A stretch of 64,000 bases of DNA from Larix kaempferi (GCA_027924585.1 BSBM01000486.1:43270501-43334500), one strand, 5' to 3'; counted from the first letter of the stretch, positions 11,765-24,971 are shown. Numbers and translations: made by a program. Notes: generated from the sequence alone by a model not told the origin.

Positions 11765-14700
11765 TGTATGTGATACCCATAGAACCTTAGTTAAAGTTTA
11801 AATACTTTGTAATAATGTTTTTATTTATTGTTGAAAAATTATTTGACCAAGTGTGGTCAAAGACACATGTTTGAGGATATTGTATTATTTTTATTATTTA
11901 TTAAATAAAACAGGAGAATCCAATATGAAGTAGTTGTTGAAAGAGTGTTTGATGGCCCACAAGGAGGAATGACATGTGTTGGGAAGAATTCCCATAGTGG
12001 TGAAAACCACTAATTAATACCTCAACAGGTGTAGGAGGAATCATCCCTATTTTTAAAGTCAGAACTCCAGATGGAGGTTCTAGAGCAGGAGTCTCATTAC
12101 AGACCTAAGTCCTAGGAAATGCTTTATTAAGTAGTTCCCATCAGACAAGCAGGGGGCTTGGATGGAAGAGGGAAATTATTTTGTTGAGATGAGAATGAGA
12201 ACTGAGTGATAGTTCTGAGAACTGAGTGATAGTTCTGGGTTTCCTCAGTTGTCTTTGTCCTTGTGGTCCACCAAAAAGGCTTGGGGGTTTTAGAACCAGC
12301 AAGCTTTGCTATTATGGAAGATTGGTTGGGAGGAATCATGAACTTTAGATTGGATTCGGTTTGTTCTTTCAGTCAGGTTCTATTATTGTTTCAGTAGTAT
12401 TCTGCACCTTTTATTATTATCTAATTATTAATTATTGTGTAGAATGATTAGCAAATAATGAACTGTAGATATCATTTAGATGTTATGTAAATGATTTATT
12501 TCCCATTGAAGAATGTATCTATAGCATCCTATTATGTTCATTAATGTTTGATATACATGAATCTATAGTTGTTATAATTATGTTACTGTAGATAGAATTA
12601 TTGTGAATAATACTTTATCTCTGTTTTATTATTAATGTTCCTTATATGTAAACCTAGGGTTTAGTATTTCATATTGTTGTAGATAGGATTATTATTGATA
12701 ATTTTCTACTACTGTTCCTTGCTCATAATCATTTATAAACTATTAAGTAAACCTAGGGTTTTGCATGGAATAATATAAAACTGTATTCCTTTAAACAGAG
12801 TTATTATATAAACTATCATAATACATTATACATAGATATTATATTGCAGAATCCAACACGCTATATTATAGACACTAATATACTTAAAAACCAAATATGA
12901 TTTCTACTTTGGTTCATAAACTTCAAGACAAACAAGCATACAGAGCCGAGAGGCTTAAATGCATTTCCTAGTCAAATAAATGTACAATACCAAAGGTATT
13001 ACAAAACCGAGAGGCCACGTTTTAAATACATTGCATAAGCATTTAATAAAAGGTCTAATACATTGTATGTTCAAACATGATTTTTCATAGAAGTCAAACT
13101 AATCAACTCTATTTGCAAACAGAGCTGTGAAGCTCGCATGCGTTGTATGCTAAGATAAGAAAATAGCATAAAACTGTTACTAAAGTCATAAGGGTAAATA
13201 CGATATTCGTATGGTTTAAAACTTAAATCCAAAACTTCATTTGCACAAAATCGAAAGTATCTTAGGGTTTTTGACTCAAACATCCTTAATCTACAAGTCA
13301 TTATACATTACCAAATAATCATGGATTTGATATATAATAGTCAAACCATTAACATAACAGAGCCATGAGGCTCGACATTGTTAAATGACAGAATCATATA
13401 AAATATATCAATAAGATTAATGTTTATGAGTTCATCTCTGTAGAATACTTGTGGTTAAACAGAGCCATGTGGATCTCATGCCTGGCATTGTAACACGATT
13501 CAACACTACAGTTTCTTGGTTCAGAACATGGCCATAAGGATTGTTTCGAACTGTAAGTTAAATAGCAAACATTAAAAGTGTCATAAGGCCACTCAAGAGT
13601 TGAAGTCTAAACATATAAATAGTAATGCATTACCTTCAGTTAAAAACATGACTTAAGCAACAGAGCCAAATGGCTCACATAAGCACAACTCAGGGTTTAA
13701 AGGCCGAAGGGCATAAATCTTTAAATTACTTGTTCAAATAAAATCACAAATACATAGCCGTAAGGGTTCCATAGATTAAACATGCACTTTCTGCATTAAA
13801 CAAGTAAATCCTTAAAATTTGTTGTGGCTATCTCAGCCCATGCTTAAGTTGATTCAATAAGCATTAAACATACTCTTGTGAAGACCCAGTTACATGTACC
13901 GGCTTAAACGCCCAAATAACAACCACTACTTGAAACCACCTGCAAGCATTGCTAACGAGCAAGTTAGGGTCTAAAGATATAATAAGTATTAAATAAACCG
14001 TAACACGTTTAATGGGAGAATATTACCAGGGTTATGTTGGCCAGCGTGTCCCCTAAGGTCGCAGCGTAGCATGTTCTCCCTACAAAACACACAATACAAA
14101 GAAGTTTGGTTATATTCAAATAATTAAACCAACTATAAAGCATAACCTCTGCAATTACAAGCTACAGTTAGTACCAAATATTAATATAATAAAAACAATA
14201 GGGTTTGACATTTCTTGACTTCCCCTGAAGGTCAAATAGATATGCCGAGAGTCCCATGGCTCACGAACAACATTGGATTCCCACGTATCCCATTAGGATT
14301 TAAGTTTAACACTTAACACTTTCTGACAGAGCTCCAAGTTATCCAAACACTTAACAAGTGAAACCACAGAGTTACACCGTGAACCTACGACCTGTTGGTT
14401 TGATGGAAAACCCTCGTAAGCTCTGCACAGAGAGGCCATAACATCTTTAAATCTTGTTACTCTTCACCATGGCGTAAACAGGGTTGGGTAATCTCTTCAC
14501 AGAGCCACCCTTCATTGCAGCAGCATAACGTTGCTCTAACAAGTAACAAATGAACTTACCCTGCCTCATAGCATAACTAAACCTTGGAGGAAGCCAGTTA
14601 CAATCCCGATTATCATGATCTACGATCACAAAATTTCCACGCAAGGATCCAGTACTTGTTACGGTGACCAAGCCATCACATGGCTTCACCAACTCCCAAC

Positions 14701-15758
14701 TGAGTTGGCAAGATTCAGTGGTCCTGCGTTAACCAAGAAGGACCATGCATTAATGCTAAAACCTGTAACCTATTTAATTCACAGGGTTTAAATTTAATAC
14801 CAGATATTTTAAACGGTGTACAAATCCTGGTTATGATATTAACTATGAACTTGGGATTCAAATAATGTGATGTGGGTAATGACCACGTAAACCATAACTT
14901 AAGACTTTGGCAGGCCGAGATCATATGGTCGCATTTCATATCTTGTAATTAATGTATAGTTTACACTTAAGGTCGTAATCCTTGGCTTAGCATAGCTCGT
15001 GGAAGCTTAGTTCGATAATTTCGCATGCTCAAATAATTATGTAAAGGTTTGAATTCATTACTTAGGATGTAGTTGTTTCATATAATGCTTAACATTAAAG
15101 CTCATAACCTTGGTTAGCATGGCTCATGAGAGCATGTATAATATGCTTACCTAGTTATGAAGCTCATAACCTTTGGTTGGTAAGCTCGAAAGAGCATAGG
15201 TAGATTATATGCATAGTTTATGCATTGTTTTGGTAGAACTCAAATATATTGTTATATAGGTATAGTTTTTATACATGGTCTTGTTTATAATTCATTGTAT
15301 TAATATACATATGATATATATATTGGTATAGGTTTATAAAATGGGTATAGTCATATATACTATGGTATATATTCTTTAAGTATGACTAGTTCATATATAT
15401 ATCATGGCATTGCCATATAATTATCATGGGTTTATAAATAATTGGTGTAAGATATCCTTGGTTTATAACATGGAAGCTTGACGAGCATAATTCATATAAA
15501 CCACAGATGAACAATGTCTTATGTTAACATCACATGATGTGTATTCTCCAAGCTAAGGCTGGCTCATGTTCCACAAACAAATCTATAATAAATATTTAAC
15601 ACATGTAAAGGACAGAAATACAATTATACCTTAATAATAGATGACGCGGAGTCACAACTACATCCTCTTAGTATTTCACACCTACAACTTAAGAATTAAT
15701 GTCATCAACATGTGCATATAATTTTTTTTTTTAAATGAGTAAATTTGGGGTTGTGACA
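11765..15758 (+). repeat. G1 right (3') LTR, complete
   Basis: It starts TGTATGTGATACCC (the boundary could be 11771) and ends TTGTGACA. The first ~810 bp has no partner in the window because that part of the left LTR is displaced. At nearly 4 kb it is long for a gypsy element of this pol type. It carries the same ACAGAGC mini-hairpins as the left LTR (for example near 12945, 13123, 13360 and 13663). I see no protein-coding content. Confidence 0.88.
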
Positions 15759-16381
15759 TTATGAATTCCATCTCAAGCATCTCTTTGATGGTCTTCTCAA
15801 TCTCATCCTTGAATATTTTTGGGTTCTTATAAGGATGGATCTTGATAGGAAAAGTGTCAGGTTCCAGCTCAATCCAATGCTCAGTACCTCTGTCAAAGGG
15901 CCTTCCATGTGGTAGATCTTCAAACACTTTCTTGTGTTTGTGTAGCATCCTTTGGATGTATTTAGGATGGTTTGATACATCAATGGAAGTCCCTTGAGTG
16001 GTGATGAAACATTCAGCATCCCACTCAATATCACCATGCCTCAATACCGACCTCATACTATTTGTAGAAATCACTTGTTTTGGGTAAGTGTTGACACCCT
16101 TCAAAGCCACTTGTTTTCCTTCAACATATTTGAAGCTCATTTGTGGGACTTGGTAATTAACTAAATGCTCACCAATGGAGTACATCCATTGCACTCCCAA
16201 CACCACATTAGTATCAACCACATTGACAACATAAAAGTTGTTAGTCACAGTACGGTCTCCAAGAGTCACTTGCAATTTTGGGATTCATCTGTTACACTCC
16301 ATAGTGTTGTTTCCAGGAATGATGACAGTGAAACCTAAATTTTTTTTATGTTTGGAGCTTCCTCCTCTCTACCATGTCTAC
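15759..16381 (-). pseudogene. G2 pol fragment: end of protease to start of RT
   Basis: On the minus strand it reads the end of an aspartic-protease region (NNFYVVNVVDTNVVLGVQW, 16262-16180) and then the RT lead-in. That includes HKKVFEDLPHGRPFDRGTEH, IELEPDTFPIKIHPYK and KDEIEKTIKEMLEMEFI. This is a plant Ty3/gypsy protein. It is cut at 15759 by the G1 insertion, just before the RT core, and at 16381 by element T. A stop and a frameshift lie at 16280-16350. Its upstream coding part is at 39697-40793. Confidence 0.88.
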
Positions 16382-17214
16382 TGTAGCTAGGATTTTCACC
16401 CTAGCTTGTGCAAATGAGCACCTGCTAAGGACTATGGAGTCCTTAGTAGCAGTACAAAAAATGGGAAATAACTATAAGCAAATAACAGAAATATAAAAAC
16501 TCTAAAAACTAAGCATGGTGCATATAATAAACTAAATCTAACATGAAAACAAATAAATGGGAAACATTCATATAAGAACATGGTAAAAAATGTTTTTTTC
16601 TTTTCTTTATAACAGTAAACAAGGGTTTACATGGAATTGTTACCTCAAAGGTGAGGTTGGTGGAGAGTTTGCAGCCGTATGAGGGAGTATGCTCCAATGA
16701 TCCAAAGTCACCTATTCTCCAAATGCTAAAAATGGTGTCCAAATGATTCACTAGGAATGGTAAGCTCAAGCAACGGAGGTGAGCTAGGATTCTTGGGTGA
16801 ATTTCAGCAGCATAAGGGTAAGATGGATTGTGGATGAGAAATGGGGGGCCTCCATCACCTATTTAAAGATATTTTGGGTGGTGGAGTGCTAACCCATAGT
16901 TTTGGGAAAAGAGTGGTTTTAGGTCAATGGTTTAGGGTTTTCTCCTCCATTTTCCCTCATTTTCTCCTTTTTTGAATTTATTTCAAATTTTATTCCATTT
17001 TATTTATGTTTTGGGAAATTTGACCCCTTTTGAGGGTTTTTGGTATGTTTTGAGGGTTTTTTGGATTAATTTGAGGAGGATATCATTGAATTTTTCCTTT
17101 TGGGTAATTATTTGGGGATTTTTGAAGGTTTTGGAGGTCAGAGTGGTAGGAAAAATGGTTGACAGAGTCATGTGACTAGGGGTATGGGCTAGTGAGCATT
17201 TTTGGGTGTTAACA
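16382..17214 (-). repeat. T 3' LTR
   Basis: On the minus strand it starts TGTTAACACCC and ends CTAGCTACA. It aligns end to end with 38863-39696. The small frames inside are not genes. Confidence 0.92.
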
Positions 17215-17232
17215 GATTGCCCCTTGATGTGT
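17215..17232 (-). other. T polypurine tract region
   Basis: Read on the minus strand, CATCAAGGGGCAATC leads directly into the LTR start TGTTAAC. The AAGGGGCAA core is a plausible polypurine tract. Confidence 0.6.
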
Positions 17233-18988
17233 GAGGGCAAGAGCTCATCGTATGGCCGATAGACATCATAGGTTCTGTCATTTTGCAGGGGTCTGAGCAT
17301 TGTGACAAAGAAGATTGGAGACCGGTTGGAGACTGGAACATGGGATCCATACGAACTGCAAAAACTAAAAATACATGGCCTCAATAATGAATGAGGAACG
17401 ATCTCAATATATGGATGAGGCGGGCATACCCATGCTCATATCAAGATATACAAATAATCAATGAGGCCCATAAGGGGACCTGAAAAATACATGGAGAACT
17501 GTTGTGTACATCATAATGGTCCAGAGGGGACAAAAATATGGGACATACTCATGGTCTGACCATGACTAATCTAAAGAACTGATATATGGAAACAATGGCA
17601 TCCATACTGAATGCGGGTACCATAATAAGTGATGCATTGGTCACATCTGAACTGGGTACTCTAGGAAGCATATCACTGGAAGGCTTCTAAACATTGTCGC
17701 CATAACAACCCGGATATCTATGGGAACATACAACTTGGGGGTTCCACATAGACTCATCGATGTGCTAGAGTCAAGTGACATGCGGGGTCTTCAACCAATA
17801 GCTGAAGGGACGAATACCCTGCAAAAATCTCAACAGTACGATCAAGGTGTTAAAGTCGAGCACATTAGAAACAACCGTTCGAAGAGGCACTAAGGACTCC
17901 TCTCAAAATGGTTCATAGGCACTCACCACTGATGGTGATAAGTCCAAGGTGCAGGGACCTCTGGGTCTATCCTCTGGAATAAATGGGTTGGCGTTGACAG
18001 AGGGAGACCAAAAACTACCAAGGCAATGATGTTTCCTTGATAGTAGCGCGAGGTGTACAACCAAAAGGTGATAGTACTATATGTGAAACTGACACTGTGG
18101 GGGAATTTTTGAAGGGTCATAGAGTGAGGGGAGGACTCAGACTTCCTTTGTTCAGAGTATGATGGAAAGGTTGACCTGGTAGCATATGAACCTAACTTCG
18201 GGGAAGGGGATTGTAGTATAAGGGACTAGTGGTTGTAGCTGCAATAGGGGAGACTCAAGGGGGAACTGATGGGTGATGTCAGGAGGCTCGAAGGGTGACA
18301 CATCGCATAATACTTTGAACAAAGGTGACCATACTGGGGATGTTTCTATAATGTGGGGGCTAGATATGATCTATTGTGGTTCCGAGGGGTGCCATTGGGG
18401 GATTCTTCATGGTTTAAGGAGCTTGAAGAAAGGATAGAACTGTCTCAAAATGGTACTATCGTGTGGATTTGTACGAGCCCAGGATAGTGCATGCTCGTGT
18501 GTGTTTTCAATTTTAAGGAGTCTGAAAGCGATAAGAAGACTCTGAAATGGTTGGAGTGTACCATCATGTGGATTTGTACGAGCCCAGGACAATGAGTGCT
18601 AGTGGTTGCTTTCAATTTTAGAGAGTAAGAAAGAAAATAAGAATTATCCAAGAGATTCTTTTTCGTATGTTAGTCTCCAAGGTCTGAAAAAGCATAAAAG
18701 TATGCAATGGAGAACTCTTCTAGTCGTTGTGACTAGAGTGTGTTTTTTTCGTAATTAGTTTACCGGGACTGGAAAAGGTATAAAATTATAATAGATAGAT
18801 GACCTTTTAGATACTTTTAGCGAGCATGAAAGTAAGAAATATTGCTCGGTGATCTTTTCATTCTTTTAGGGGTCAAAAAAGAGCTTAACAGAAACTCCCT
18901 AAGTGCCCTTTTCGTAAAAGAATTGCTCGGACCCAAAAAAGGGATAAAATTATATTGAACAAGATGATGGCGAAGTTGCGGCCGGAGT
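17233..18988. other. T 3' untranslated region, no gene seen
   Basis: No credible coding sequence on either strand. A tandem duplication of roughly 115 bp lies at about 18440-18660; both copies contain GTGGATTTGTACGAGCCCAG and TTTCAATTTTA. The region precedes the satellite units and belongs to the non-coding 3' part of T. Confidence 0.55.
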
Positions 18989-19355
18989 GGCATGCATATC
19001 ACGGCGGAAAGGGGCATGGAAAAAATGCTCAACAAGGTTTTCATGAGAGCAAGAAATGATCTCAAACATCATCACGGGCGCGGATATGTGAATCTAGCAG
19101 TGTGATCGGTGCGAAAAACGGAGTTGGCATGCAAATCGAGGTGGCGAGTGGCCTAGAAAAAGTTTTCGTGAGAGCGAGAAATGATCTCAAGCATCATCAT
19201 GGGTGCGGAGATACGAATCCGGCAGTGCGAATGGTGTAAAAAATGGAGTTGGCATGCAAATCGAGGTGGCTAGGGGCCTGAAAAAAGTGCTTGAAAAAAG
19301 TTTTTGTGAGAGCGAGAAATGATCTCAATCATCATCATGGGTGCGGAGATATGAA
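18989..19355. repeat. Satellite-like array, left part (units 1-3)
   Basis: Units start GCATGCAAATCGAGG and contain GAGAAATGATCTCAA and CATCATCATGGGTGCGGAG. Unit 1 is 18989-19126, unit 2 is 19127-19251, and unit 3 starts at 19252 and is split by C1. Units are 125-138 bp. Tandem arrays in the 3' untranslated part of Tat-type elements are a known phenomenon. Confidence 0.85.
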
Positions 19356-20005
19356 TGTTGATGTATATGTAACTTTGGAATGTATTTCATATATGTATGT
19401 TGTATGTACTCCTATAGAGATGGTATTATTCCTCTATACGGAAGTGTCGTCATTTATATTGTAAATGTCGTAACTTATACTTGATGGGTTATTAGACCAC
19501 CTTGTTGGGGTCGGCCCTGTATAATTCATGTGGGTCAAAGGGTTATTAGACCACCCTATTGGGGGTCGGCCATGTGGGTCGAAGGGTTATTAGACCACCC
19601 TATTGGGGGTCGGCCCAGTCAACATTATGTTATGTGGTTAAGTTCGAGCCTACATGAGTTATGTAAAAGGCAAGTCAAGTCAAGTATAAATAGAGTGTGG
19701 GAGGCACTCTATTTGTTCACTCACTTCTCACTCATGCAATCAAGGAGGAGTGGCGCACTTATGGAGGAGGAGGATCTGCTACTAGGATACGTCTATCTCT
19801 TATGGTTGGGTTGTATCATTGCTCTATCTATCTCTGAGGAAGTTATTGGGGTTTTTCACCTTTATGGTTTTCCCCAAGTAATCTTTGTGTCTCTTGTGTG
19901 CTTGCATTATTGTGTCCATGATTGATATGCTGTAGATATGCTGTACATGTTGTTCTCTCAGTTAAGATCCTAGATCAGATTGAATTAAATTCTGAAAATT
20001 TAACA
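19356..20005 (+). repeat. C1 5' LTR
   Basis: It starts TGTTGATG and ends TTTAACA. It contains repeated copies of GGGTTATTAGACCACC joined to TTGGGGTCGGCC between about 19486 and 19620. TATAAATA at 19685-19692 is followed at once by an 8-bp perfect stem, ATAGAGTG (19690-19697) pairing with CACTCTAT (19705-19712). The 131-codon frame across the LTR is incidental. Confidence 0.93.
19685..19712 (+). promoter_or_regulatory. C1 LTR TATA box with adjoining stem-loop
   Basis: TATAAATA overlaps the left arm of an 8-bp inverted repeat with a 7-base loop. The same arrangement is kept in the 3' LTR (TATAAATA at 26170-26177). The TATA box probably drives the element's transcript; a role for the stem is inference. 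Confidence 0.7.
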
Positions 20006-20022
20006 TGGTATCAGAGCTAGCC
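20006..20022 (+). other. C1 primer binding site
   Basis: TGGTATCAGAGCTAGCC follows the LTR without a gap. It matches the standard initiator methionine tRNA site of copia elements. Confidence 0.92.
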
Positions 20023-22949
20023 TGAAAGAAGGCATGATATGGCATGTATGACACTTGTTGCACTTACGATGCTAGGGCTTGATATAGCAAAAACCAGTCA
20101 TCGTAGCACTTTCGCCATAAATTTGTTTTGGAGAAGTTTTCGGATCTGAAATCTTTACAAGTAGAAGATTAAATCCCCATGTACCTTGTGTCCAAAGGAA
20201 AACCTCTAATTCGTTGTACTTTGTGATTTATGATCTGTACAATATAGGGTTTCTGCCTCTTCCAGATCTGAGTCAAAATCAGGTGACCTTGGGAAAAAGG
20301 TCATAACTTGGGCTAGGAAGCTCGACATGAAATTTCATAAAAATTGAAAGGTAGTACACAGACTGTACTATCTCAGGAAAATTTTTCAGAGGCAGAAGTC
20401 GAACCAGTGACACGTGGCACGCTGTACAAGTTCGCTCTCCTGTATTATCCCATAAACAGGTCACGTTGCGACACTTGTAATAACTCTCTCACAGAGAGTC
20501 CAACTGAGGTCAGACCTATCAGGATGGAAAGCTAACAGGGTGAGCTATCTCAGGAAACGTGTTCAGAGGCCGAAGATGAAACAGTGACATGTGGCACGCC
20601 GTACAAGTTCGCTCTCCTGTATTATCCCATAAACAGGTCACGTTGCGACACTTGGCATAACTCTCTCTCAAAGAATCCAATTGAGGTCAGACCTGTCAGG
20701 ATGGAAAGATAACAGGTCGAGCTATCTCATGAAACTTTTTCAGACCCTGTGGATCGAACAGTTTGGAGTTACACCAGAAAAAATCAGGTACATATTTCTG
20801 TCAAAACAGAATTATTTTTGAGTACCTTCATTCATCGCTTCCGGAATTTAGGGCTTCGGAAAAAGTTGGAATTTTTGTAATCAGAGACCATGGCTGGATG
20901 CTACTCATCAAAATTGAAATTTAGAGACCAAGATCAGAATTTTTGGTTGGGCAGAAGGCCGGGCTTGATCAGACCCTAGTTCGGGACTTTGATCAGAAAA
21001 GTGGAAAATTAGGGCTTCTGCAAAAATGGGAATTTTTGAAATCTGTGACCACGGCTGGAAGCTCCTCATTAAATTGGAAGCTTAGAGCTTTGGATCAAAC
21101 CTTTTGATGGGGAAGAAGAGTGGGCTTCATCAAACCCTAGTTCAGGGTCACGTCTAGTGAATCTGGAAGTTTCAAAGGCAAAATTGAGGAGTGAAACTTT
21201 GCAGTTTTCAAATTCTGAATATACCAGCTTGATCAGGTCATCAAGGCGCATATTTATACCCTTTCGAAAGTTTGAAATTCAAAGTTTGAATTTTTGGGGT
21301 TTCTCTGACAAACCCATATCCATCTCCAGGTCCAGTTCTTGCAAATCAAGTGGATTGGGTTAATCCTAGAAGAAGATGGATTGGTCACCTGCATAAGTGA
21401 AGAAGTTCTTGTTTCAGAGGGAGATGAGGCTAAGGCCTTACATAAGAATATTACAAGTGATCTCGACAGGTATGACTCATCGAGGTATGTTTCGATATTT
21501 GTTCATGATTAAGTTTATGGTATGTTTGTCTTCATGTTATTACGGTTAGTACAATATTGATTTTAGATTTGTCGTATCACCTTAACAAAATTATGAATGC
21601 ATGATAGAAGATATTCATTGGTTAGGGTGTTGACACTTATGATTGTACTAATGCATTATGGTGTTGTATGAGGTTTATGTTGTCTACTAACATGAAAGGT
21701 ACACCAAGAAAGACAAATCATGTTCTGGTTCAAGAACATATGATCATGATGACATGAGGACAAAGATTCATCCATTGTCATGGATCTCATAGAAGATCCA
21801 TTTATGAGGTATGTATAACTTGGTTTTATAATGGTTAACCTATGAGATATACAGGTTACTAGCACAAGTCATTGAATAAGAACAAGAAGACACATGTGAG
21901 TATGTTATACATAACAAGCTAGCATTCTAATCCAGGTATGTTTTTCCTATATCAAGCTAGAATCCTACCTTGGGTTAGGATCTTATACTGTTGTGTTGTT
22001 GATAATGATTATTCATAAAGTCATAAGTTTGAATAATCATGGGTATATGCATATTATGTGTCTTACCTTAATTAATGATATGACTAACCCGAAGAGTCAT
22101 AGGTTTGAGTAATTATAGGTTTAGACATGTTATGTTTCTTATGATTTGACTAACCATAAGAATCCTACATAAACCTTGAATGCTAATGCTTATTATTTCT
22201 ATTTGAAATGATCATGACTATACATGCTTGAGATTATTGTGTTTTAATAGTATACTAATAAATGTATGATTTTATATGAGATCACAAGGATAACACAATG
22301 ATGATACTAACAAGCATGCATAGGGATCGAGAATGAATATAAGTTCAAGGACAAGTAATCTAGGAAGCAAAGATCGAGAGGGAGTACACTCCAGTGGTTT
22401 CTGCAAGGACGCAGATATTCAGAGGGAGTTGACCATCTCTCTACATTCCACAACAGAAAGGTGTAGAAGAAGCTACTTCAGATTAGGACTCCAGTAGCTC
22501 CTGCAAGGAAGTGAAGACTCAAAGGGAGTCCACCCAACGAACAAACAAAGATAAGTATTTGAATTGTCATTTCTTAAATAATACTGTTCAATAATGTATA
22601 TACTGATGTTCCTAGAATTAGGTTGTGTATTATGCATATTAGAATAACTGCATTGATGAACAGTATACTACTAATATGCATGGGTAAGTGGCCTATGGCA
22701 CTGTACAACATTCCATTGCTATTTATCTAGAATGAAACCTCTTTGCTAACATGTTGGGAGTTGTGCACACTCTTAACAATGTTCTGGTAGAGATTAGAAG
22801 GCATCTAGAAAGTTACGGGACATGGATAAATGTTGTATTGAAGCATTGGCTAAGATAATTGCATGACTGTATGACATATTTCTTTATGTGTAAGAATTTG
22901 ATCTGAAAATTATGAGATGTTTCTAATCATGCAATTTAACCTGTTTTGT
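20023..22949 (+). other. C1 leader, non-coding and internally duplicated
   Basis: I see no gag, protease or integrase motif in 2.9 kb. A 177-bp unit is repeated 2.2 times (20368-20544, 20545-20721, then a partial copy). Each full unit holds GTACAAGTTCGCTCTCCTG and CCCATAAACAGGTCACG. A second duplication of about 160 bp follows (20848-21008 and 21009-21165; each starts TTAGGGCTTC). From 21400 to 22560 there are further short repeats such as CTCCAGTRG and CTGCAAGGA. Confidence 0.7.
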
Positions 22950-23773
22950 AGGAAAGACCGTATATCTTCACCTACAAAAGGACTACAACATTTGTTCCAG
23001 CAACAAAGATATCTATTGAAGATATTGAAGATATTGAAGTTCCCAGGATCTGGGATGAAGAAATGGAATGCCATGATCCGTCGATCATGAAGAATGATGT
23101 TTGGGATGTAGTCCCAAGACTTGAAGGGAAGTTTGTTATAACTTCCATATGGATCTATCAAGATCAAGCATGATGCAGATGGCAGCATAGAGAAATATAA
23201 AAGTGATGAAATAGAAGATACACCAGATGGATTCAAGACAACTTTCTTGAATGGTGTAGTTGAAGAAGAAGTGTATGTGGAGCAGCCACTTGGTTCTGAG
23301 ACACATGACAAGAAATTATATATGTGCAGAACTTGGTATGGTAGGATAGGCAGCTTTCTATCCAGTTTGGTCTTTACCAAGAGTAAAGCGGATTCCAACC
23401 TTTTCTACAAGGTTGAGGAAGGAAATCCAGTGATACTACTTTTGTATGTGGATAACCTGTTTGTTACAGGTGAAGATAGATTGATTGCCGACATGCAGCG
23501 GAAGCTTACTGCCGAGTTCGAGATGAAGAACTTGGGGATGATGCACTATTTTTTTTTGGCATGGAGGTGTGGCAGAGTGATGGAATCTTCCTTGGACAAG
23601 GGAAGTATGCAGTAGAGATCCTGAAGAGGTTCGGGATGATGGACTGCAAGGCTATGGCCACACCTATGGCATCAAACCTGAAGCATCTGTGTGATGCTTC
23701 ATCTGAGCCGATTGATATCACTATATATCGTCAGATGATTGGGTCCTTGATTGCAGCGAACACATTGAGTTAG
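22950..23773 (+). pseudogene. C1 reverse transcriptase remnant
   Basis: RT pieces lie in several frames. The start has NDVWDVVPRLEGKFVITS near 23095-23150, then a stop. A deletion removes the central RT, because the next piece begins FLNGVVEEEVYVEQPLG (about 23245). The catalytic site reads LLYVDNLFVTGED, where copia elements have YVDD. A frameshift in the T-run near 23550 follows; then comes GKYAVEILKRFGMMDCKAM (23595 on) and IYRQMIGSLI before a TAG near 23771. It cannot make an active RT. Confidence 0.9.
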
Positions 23774-23800
23774 TTCCTGACAGATCTGAGGAGTGTTCAC

Positions 23801-24373
23801 TTGGTTGCTATAAAGCATGTTCTGAGGTACCTGAAGGGTACAGTGGATTTTGGGCTCAAGTATGAAACGAATCAAAAGTTTAACCTGCAGGGTTATGTTG
23901 ATTTAGATTGGGCTGGAAGTGCTGCAGATAGGAAGAGCACATCTAGGTGCTGCTTCAGTATGGGATCAGGTGTGATCTCATGGTTTAGCAGGAAGCAGTC
24001 CTGCGTAGCACTGAGTATAGCTGAGGCAGAGTATGTTGCAGCCTGTTCAGCTAGTTGTGAGGCAGTATGGCTACGGAAGCTACTATCTGAGTTATTTGAT
24101 CTCCCGTTGGATGCTACTAGTATCTTCTGTGATAACCAGAGTTGTGTGAAGATATCTGAGAACCCAGTGTTTCATGACAGGTCGAAACACATAGAGATCA
24201 AATATCACTATATCAGGGATTTGGTGCAGAGAGGAGCTGTGAAGCTCCTGTTTGTTGCGACGGATGAGCAGATTGCAGATGTGTTGATGAAGCCACTAGC
24301 CAGGGTGAAGTTAGAGTACTTCAGAGAGAGGCTTGGCGTTCTTCAGATCGAGGACACTTCGAGGAAGAAGTGA
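23801..24373 (+). CDS. C1 RNase H domain, open frame
   Basis: A 190-residue open frame covers the end of the copia polyprotein. It has VAIKHVLRYLKGTVDFGLKY, YVDLDWAGSAADRKSTS (first Asp), SIAEAEYVAACSAS (Glu) and FCDNQSCVKISENPVFHDRS (Asp), the RNase H acidic set. Then come HIEIKYHYIRDLVQRG and EQIADVLMKPLARVKLEYF, ending TGA. It is the only pol domain of C1 without a stop. It lacks its own start and is normally released from a polyprotein, so it is a preserved fragment, not a working gene. Confidence 0.85.
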   Translation: MVAIKHVLRYLKGTVDFGLKYETNQKFNLQGYVDLDWAGSAADRKSTSRCCFSMGSGVISWFSRKQSCVALSIAEAEYVAACSASCEAVWLRKLLSELFDLPLDATSIFCDNQSCVKISENPVFHDRSKHIEIKYHYIRDLVQRGAVKLLFVATDEQIADVLMKPLARVKLEYFRERLGVLQIEDTSRKK

Positions 24374-24950
24374 TGGACACATTTGCTGAAGCCATTCCAA
24401 GCATGTTGGAAGGAGGATCCTTCACATGGCTGTGGATGTAAGCGCTGAATGATGAGCATCGGGATGATGTTCTGGTTTCTGCTGGATATGATCAGTTGGA
24501 TCATTTTTATGTATGTATGAATGCATCATGTTGGATGCTGGATATGATCAGTTGGATCATTTATATGTATGTACGCATCATGTTGGATGCTGGATATGAT
24601 CGGTTGGATCATGTGTATGTATTTTTGTATATGCATCATGTTGGATGCTTGGACCATGTATCTGTATATGTATCAGGTGGATACATTGTATGATCAGGTA
24701 GATCATGTATGTTGATGGATACATTGTGTGGATCATGTATCTATGTATCAGGTGAATACACTATGTATGATGATATGTATCAGGTAGATACTTGGTGTGC
24801 ATCAGATGGATGCATTGTATGATCAGGATGATCATGGATGACAAGCTTCACCAGATGACATGCAGCAGGATGTTACAGTGATGATGATCAGGATGATCAT
24901 GTGTACATCAGGATGATGTATGGTGAGTATCAGATGATACTTTGTGGCCG
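24374..24950 (+). repeat. C1 3' region: GGATCAT/TGTATGTA simple repeats
   Basis: After the RNase H stop, irregular copies of ATGTTGGATGCTGGATATGA, GATCAGTTGGATCAT and TATGTATGTA continue to about 24950. They turn into GATCAGGATGATCATG copies near 24820-24920. No coding sequence. Confidence 0.7.
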
Positions 24951-24971
24951 TGGATCAGGTTGTGCAGGTAA

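Larger units (their letters stand above)
3665..15758 (+). mobile_element. G1: Ty3/gypsy LTR retrotransposon with very long LTRs
   Basis: The order is LTR, primer binding site, gag, protease, RT, RNase H, integrase, polypurine tract, LTR, all on the plus strand. The right LTR is complete (about 3,994 bp). The left one lacks its first ~810 bp because X occupies that place. Coding parts carry stops, frameshifts and a substituted RT catalytic residue. The right end cuts the RT coding region of the minus-strand element G2 after the codons for EMLEMEFI, so G1 is an insertion into G2. The left flank is outside the window, so no target duplication can be checked; the 5 bp after the right LTR are TTATG. 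Confidence 0.9.

Noticed and set aside
19530-19925. 131-codon frame in the C1 LTR, repeated at 26015-26407
   Set aside because: It spans the U3 repeats and TATA box, and the reading shifts at its end between LTRs (one inserted base). It is an LTR by-product.
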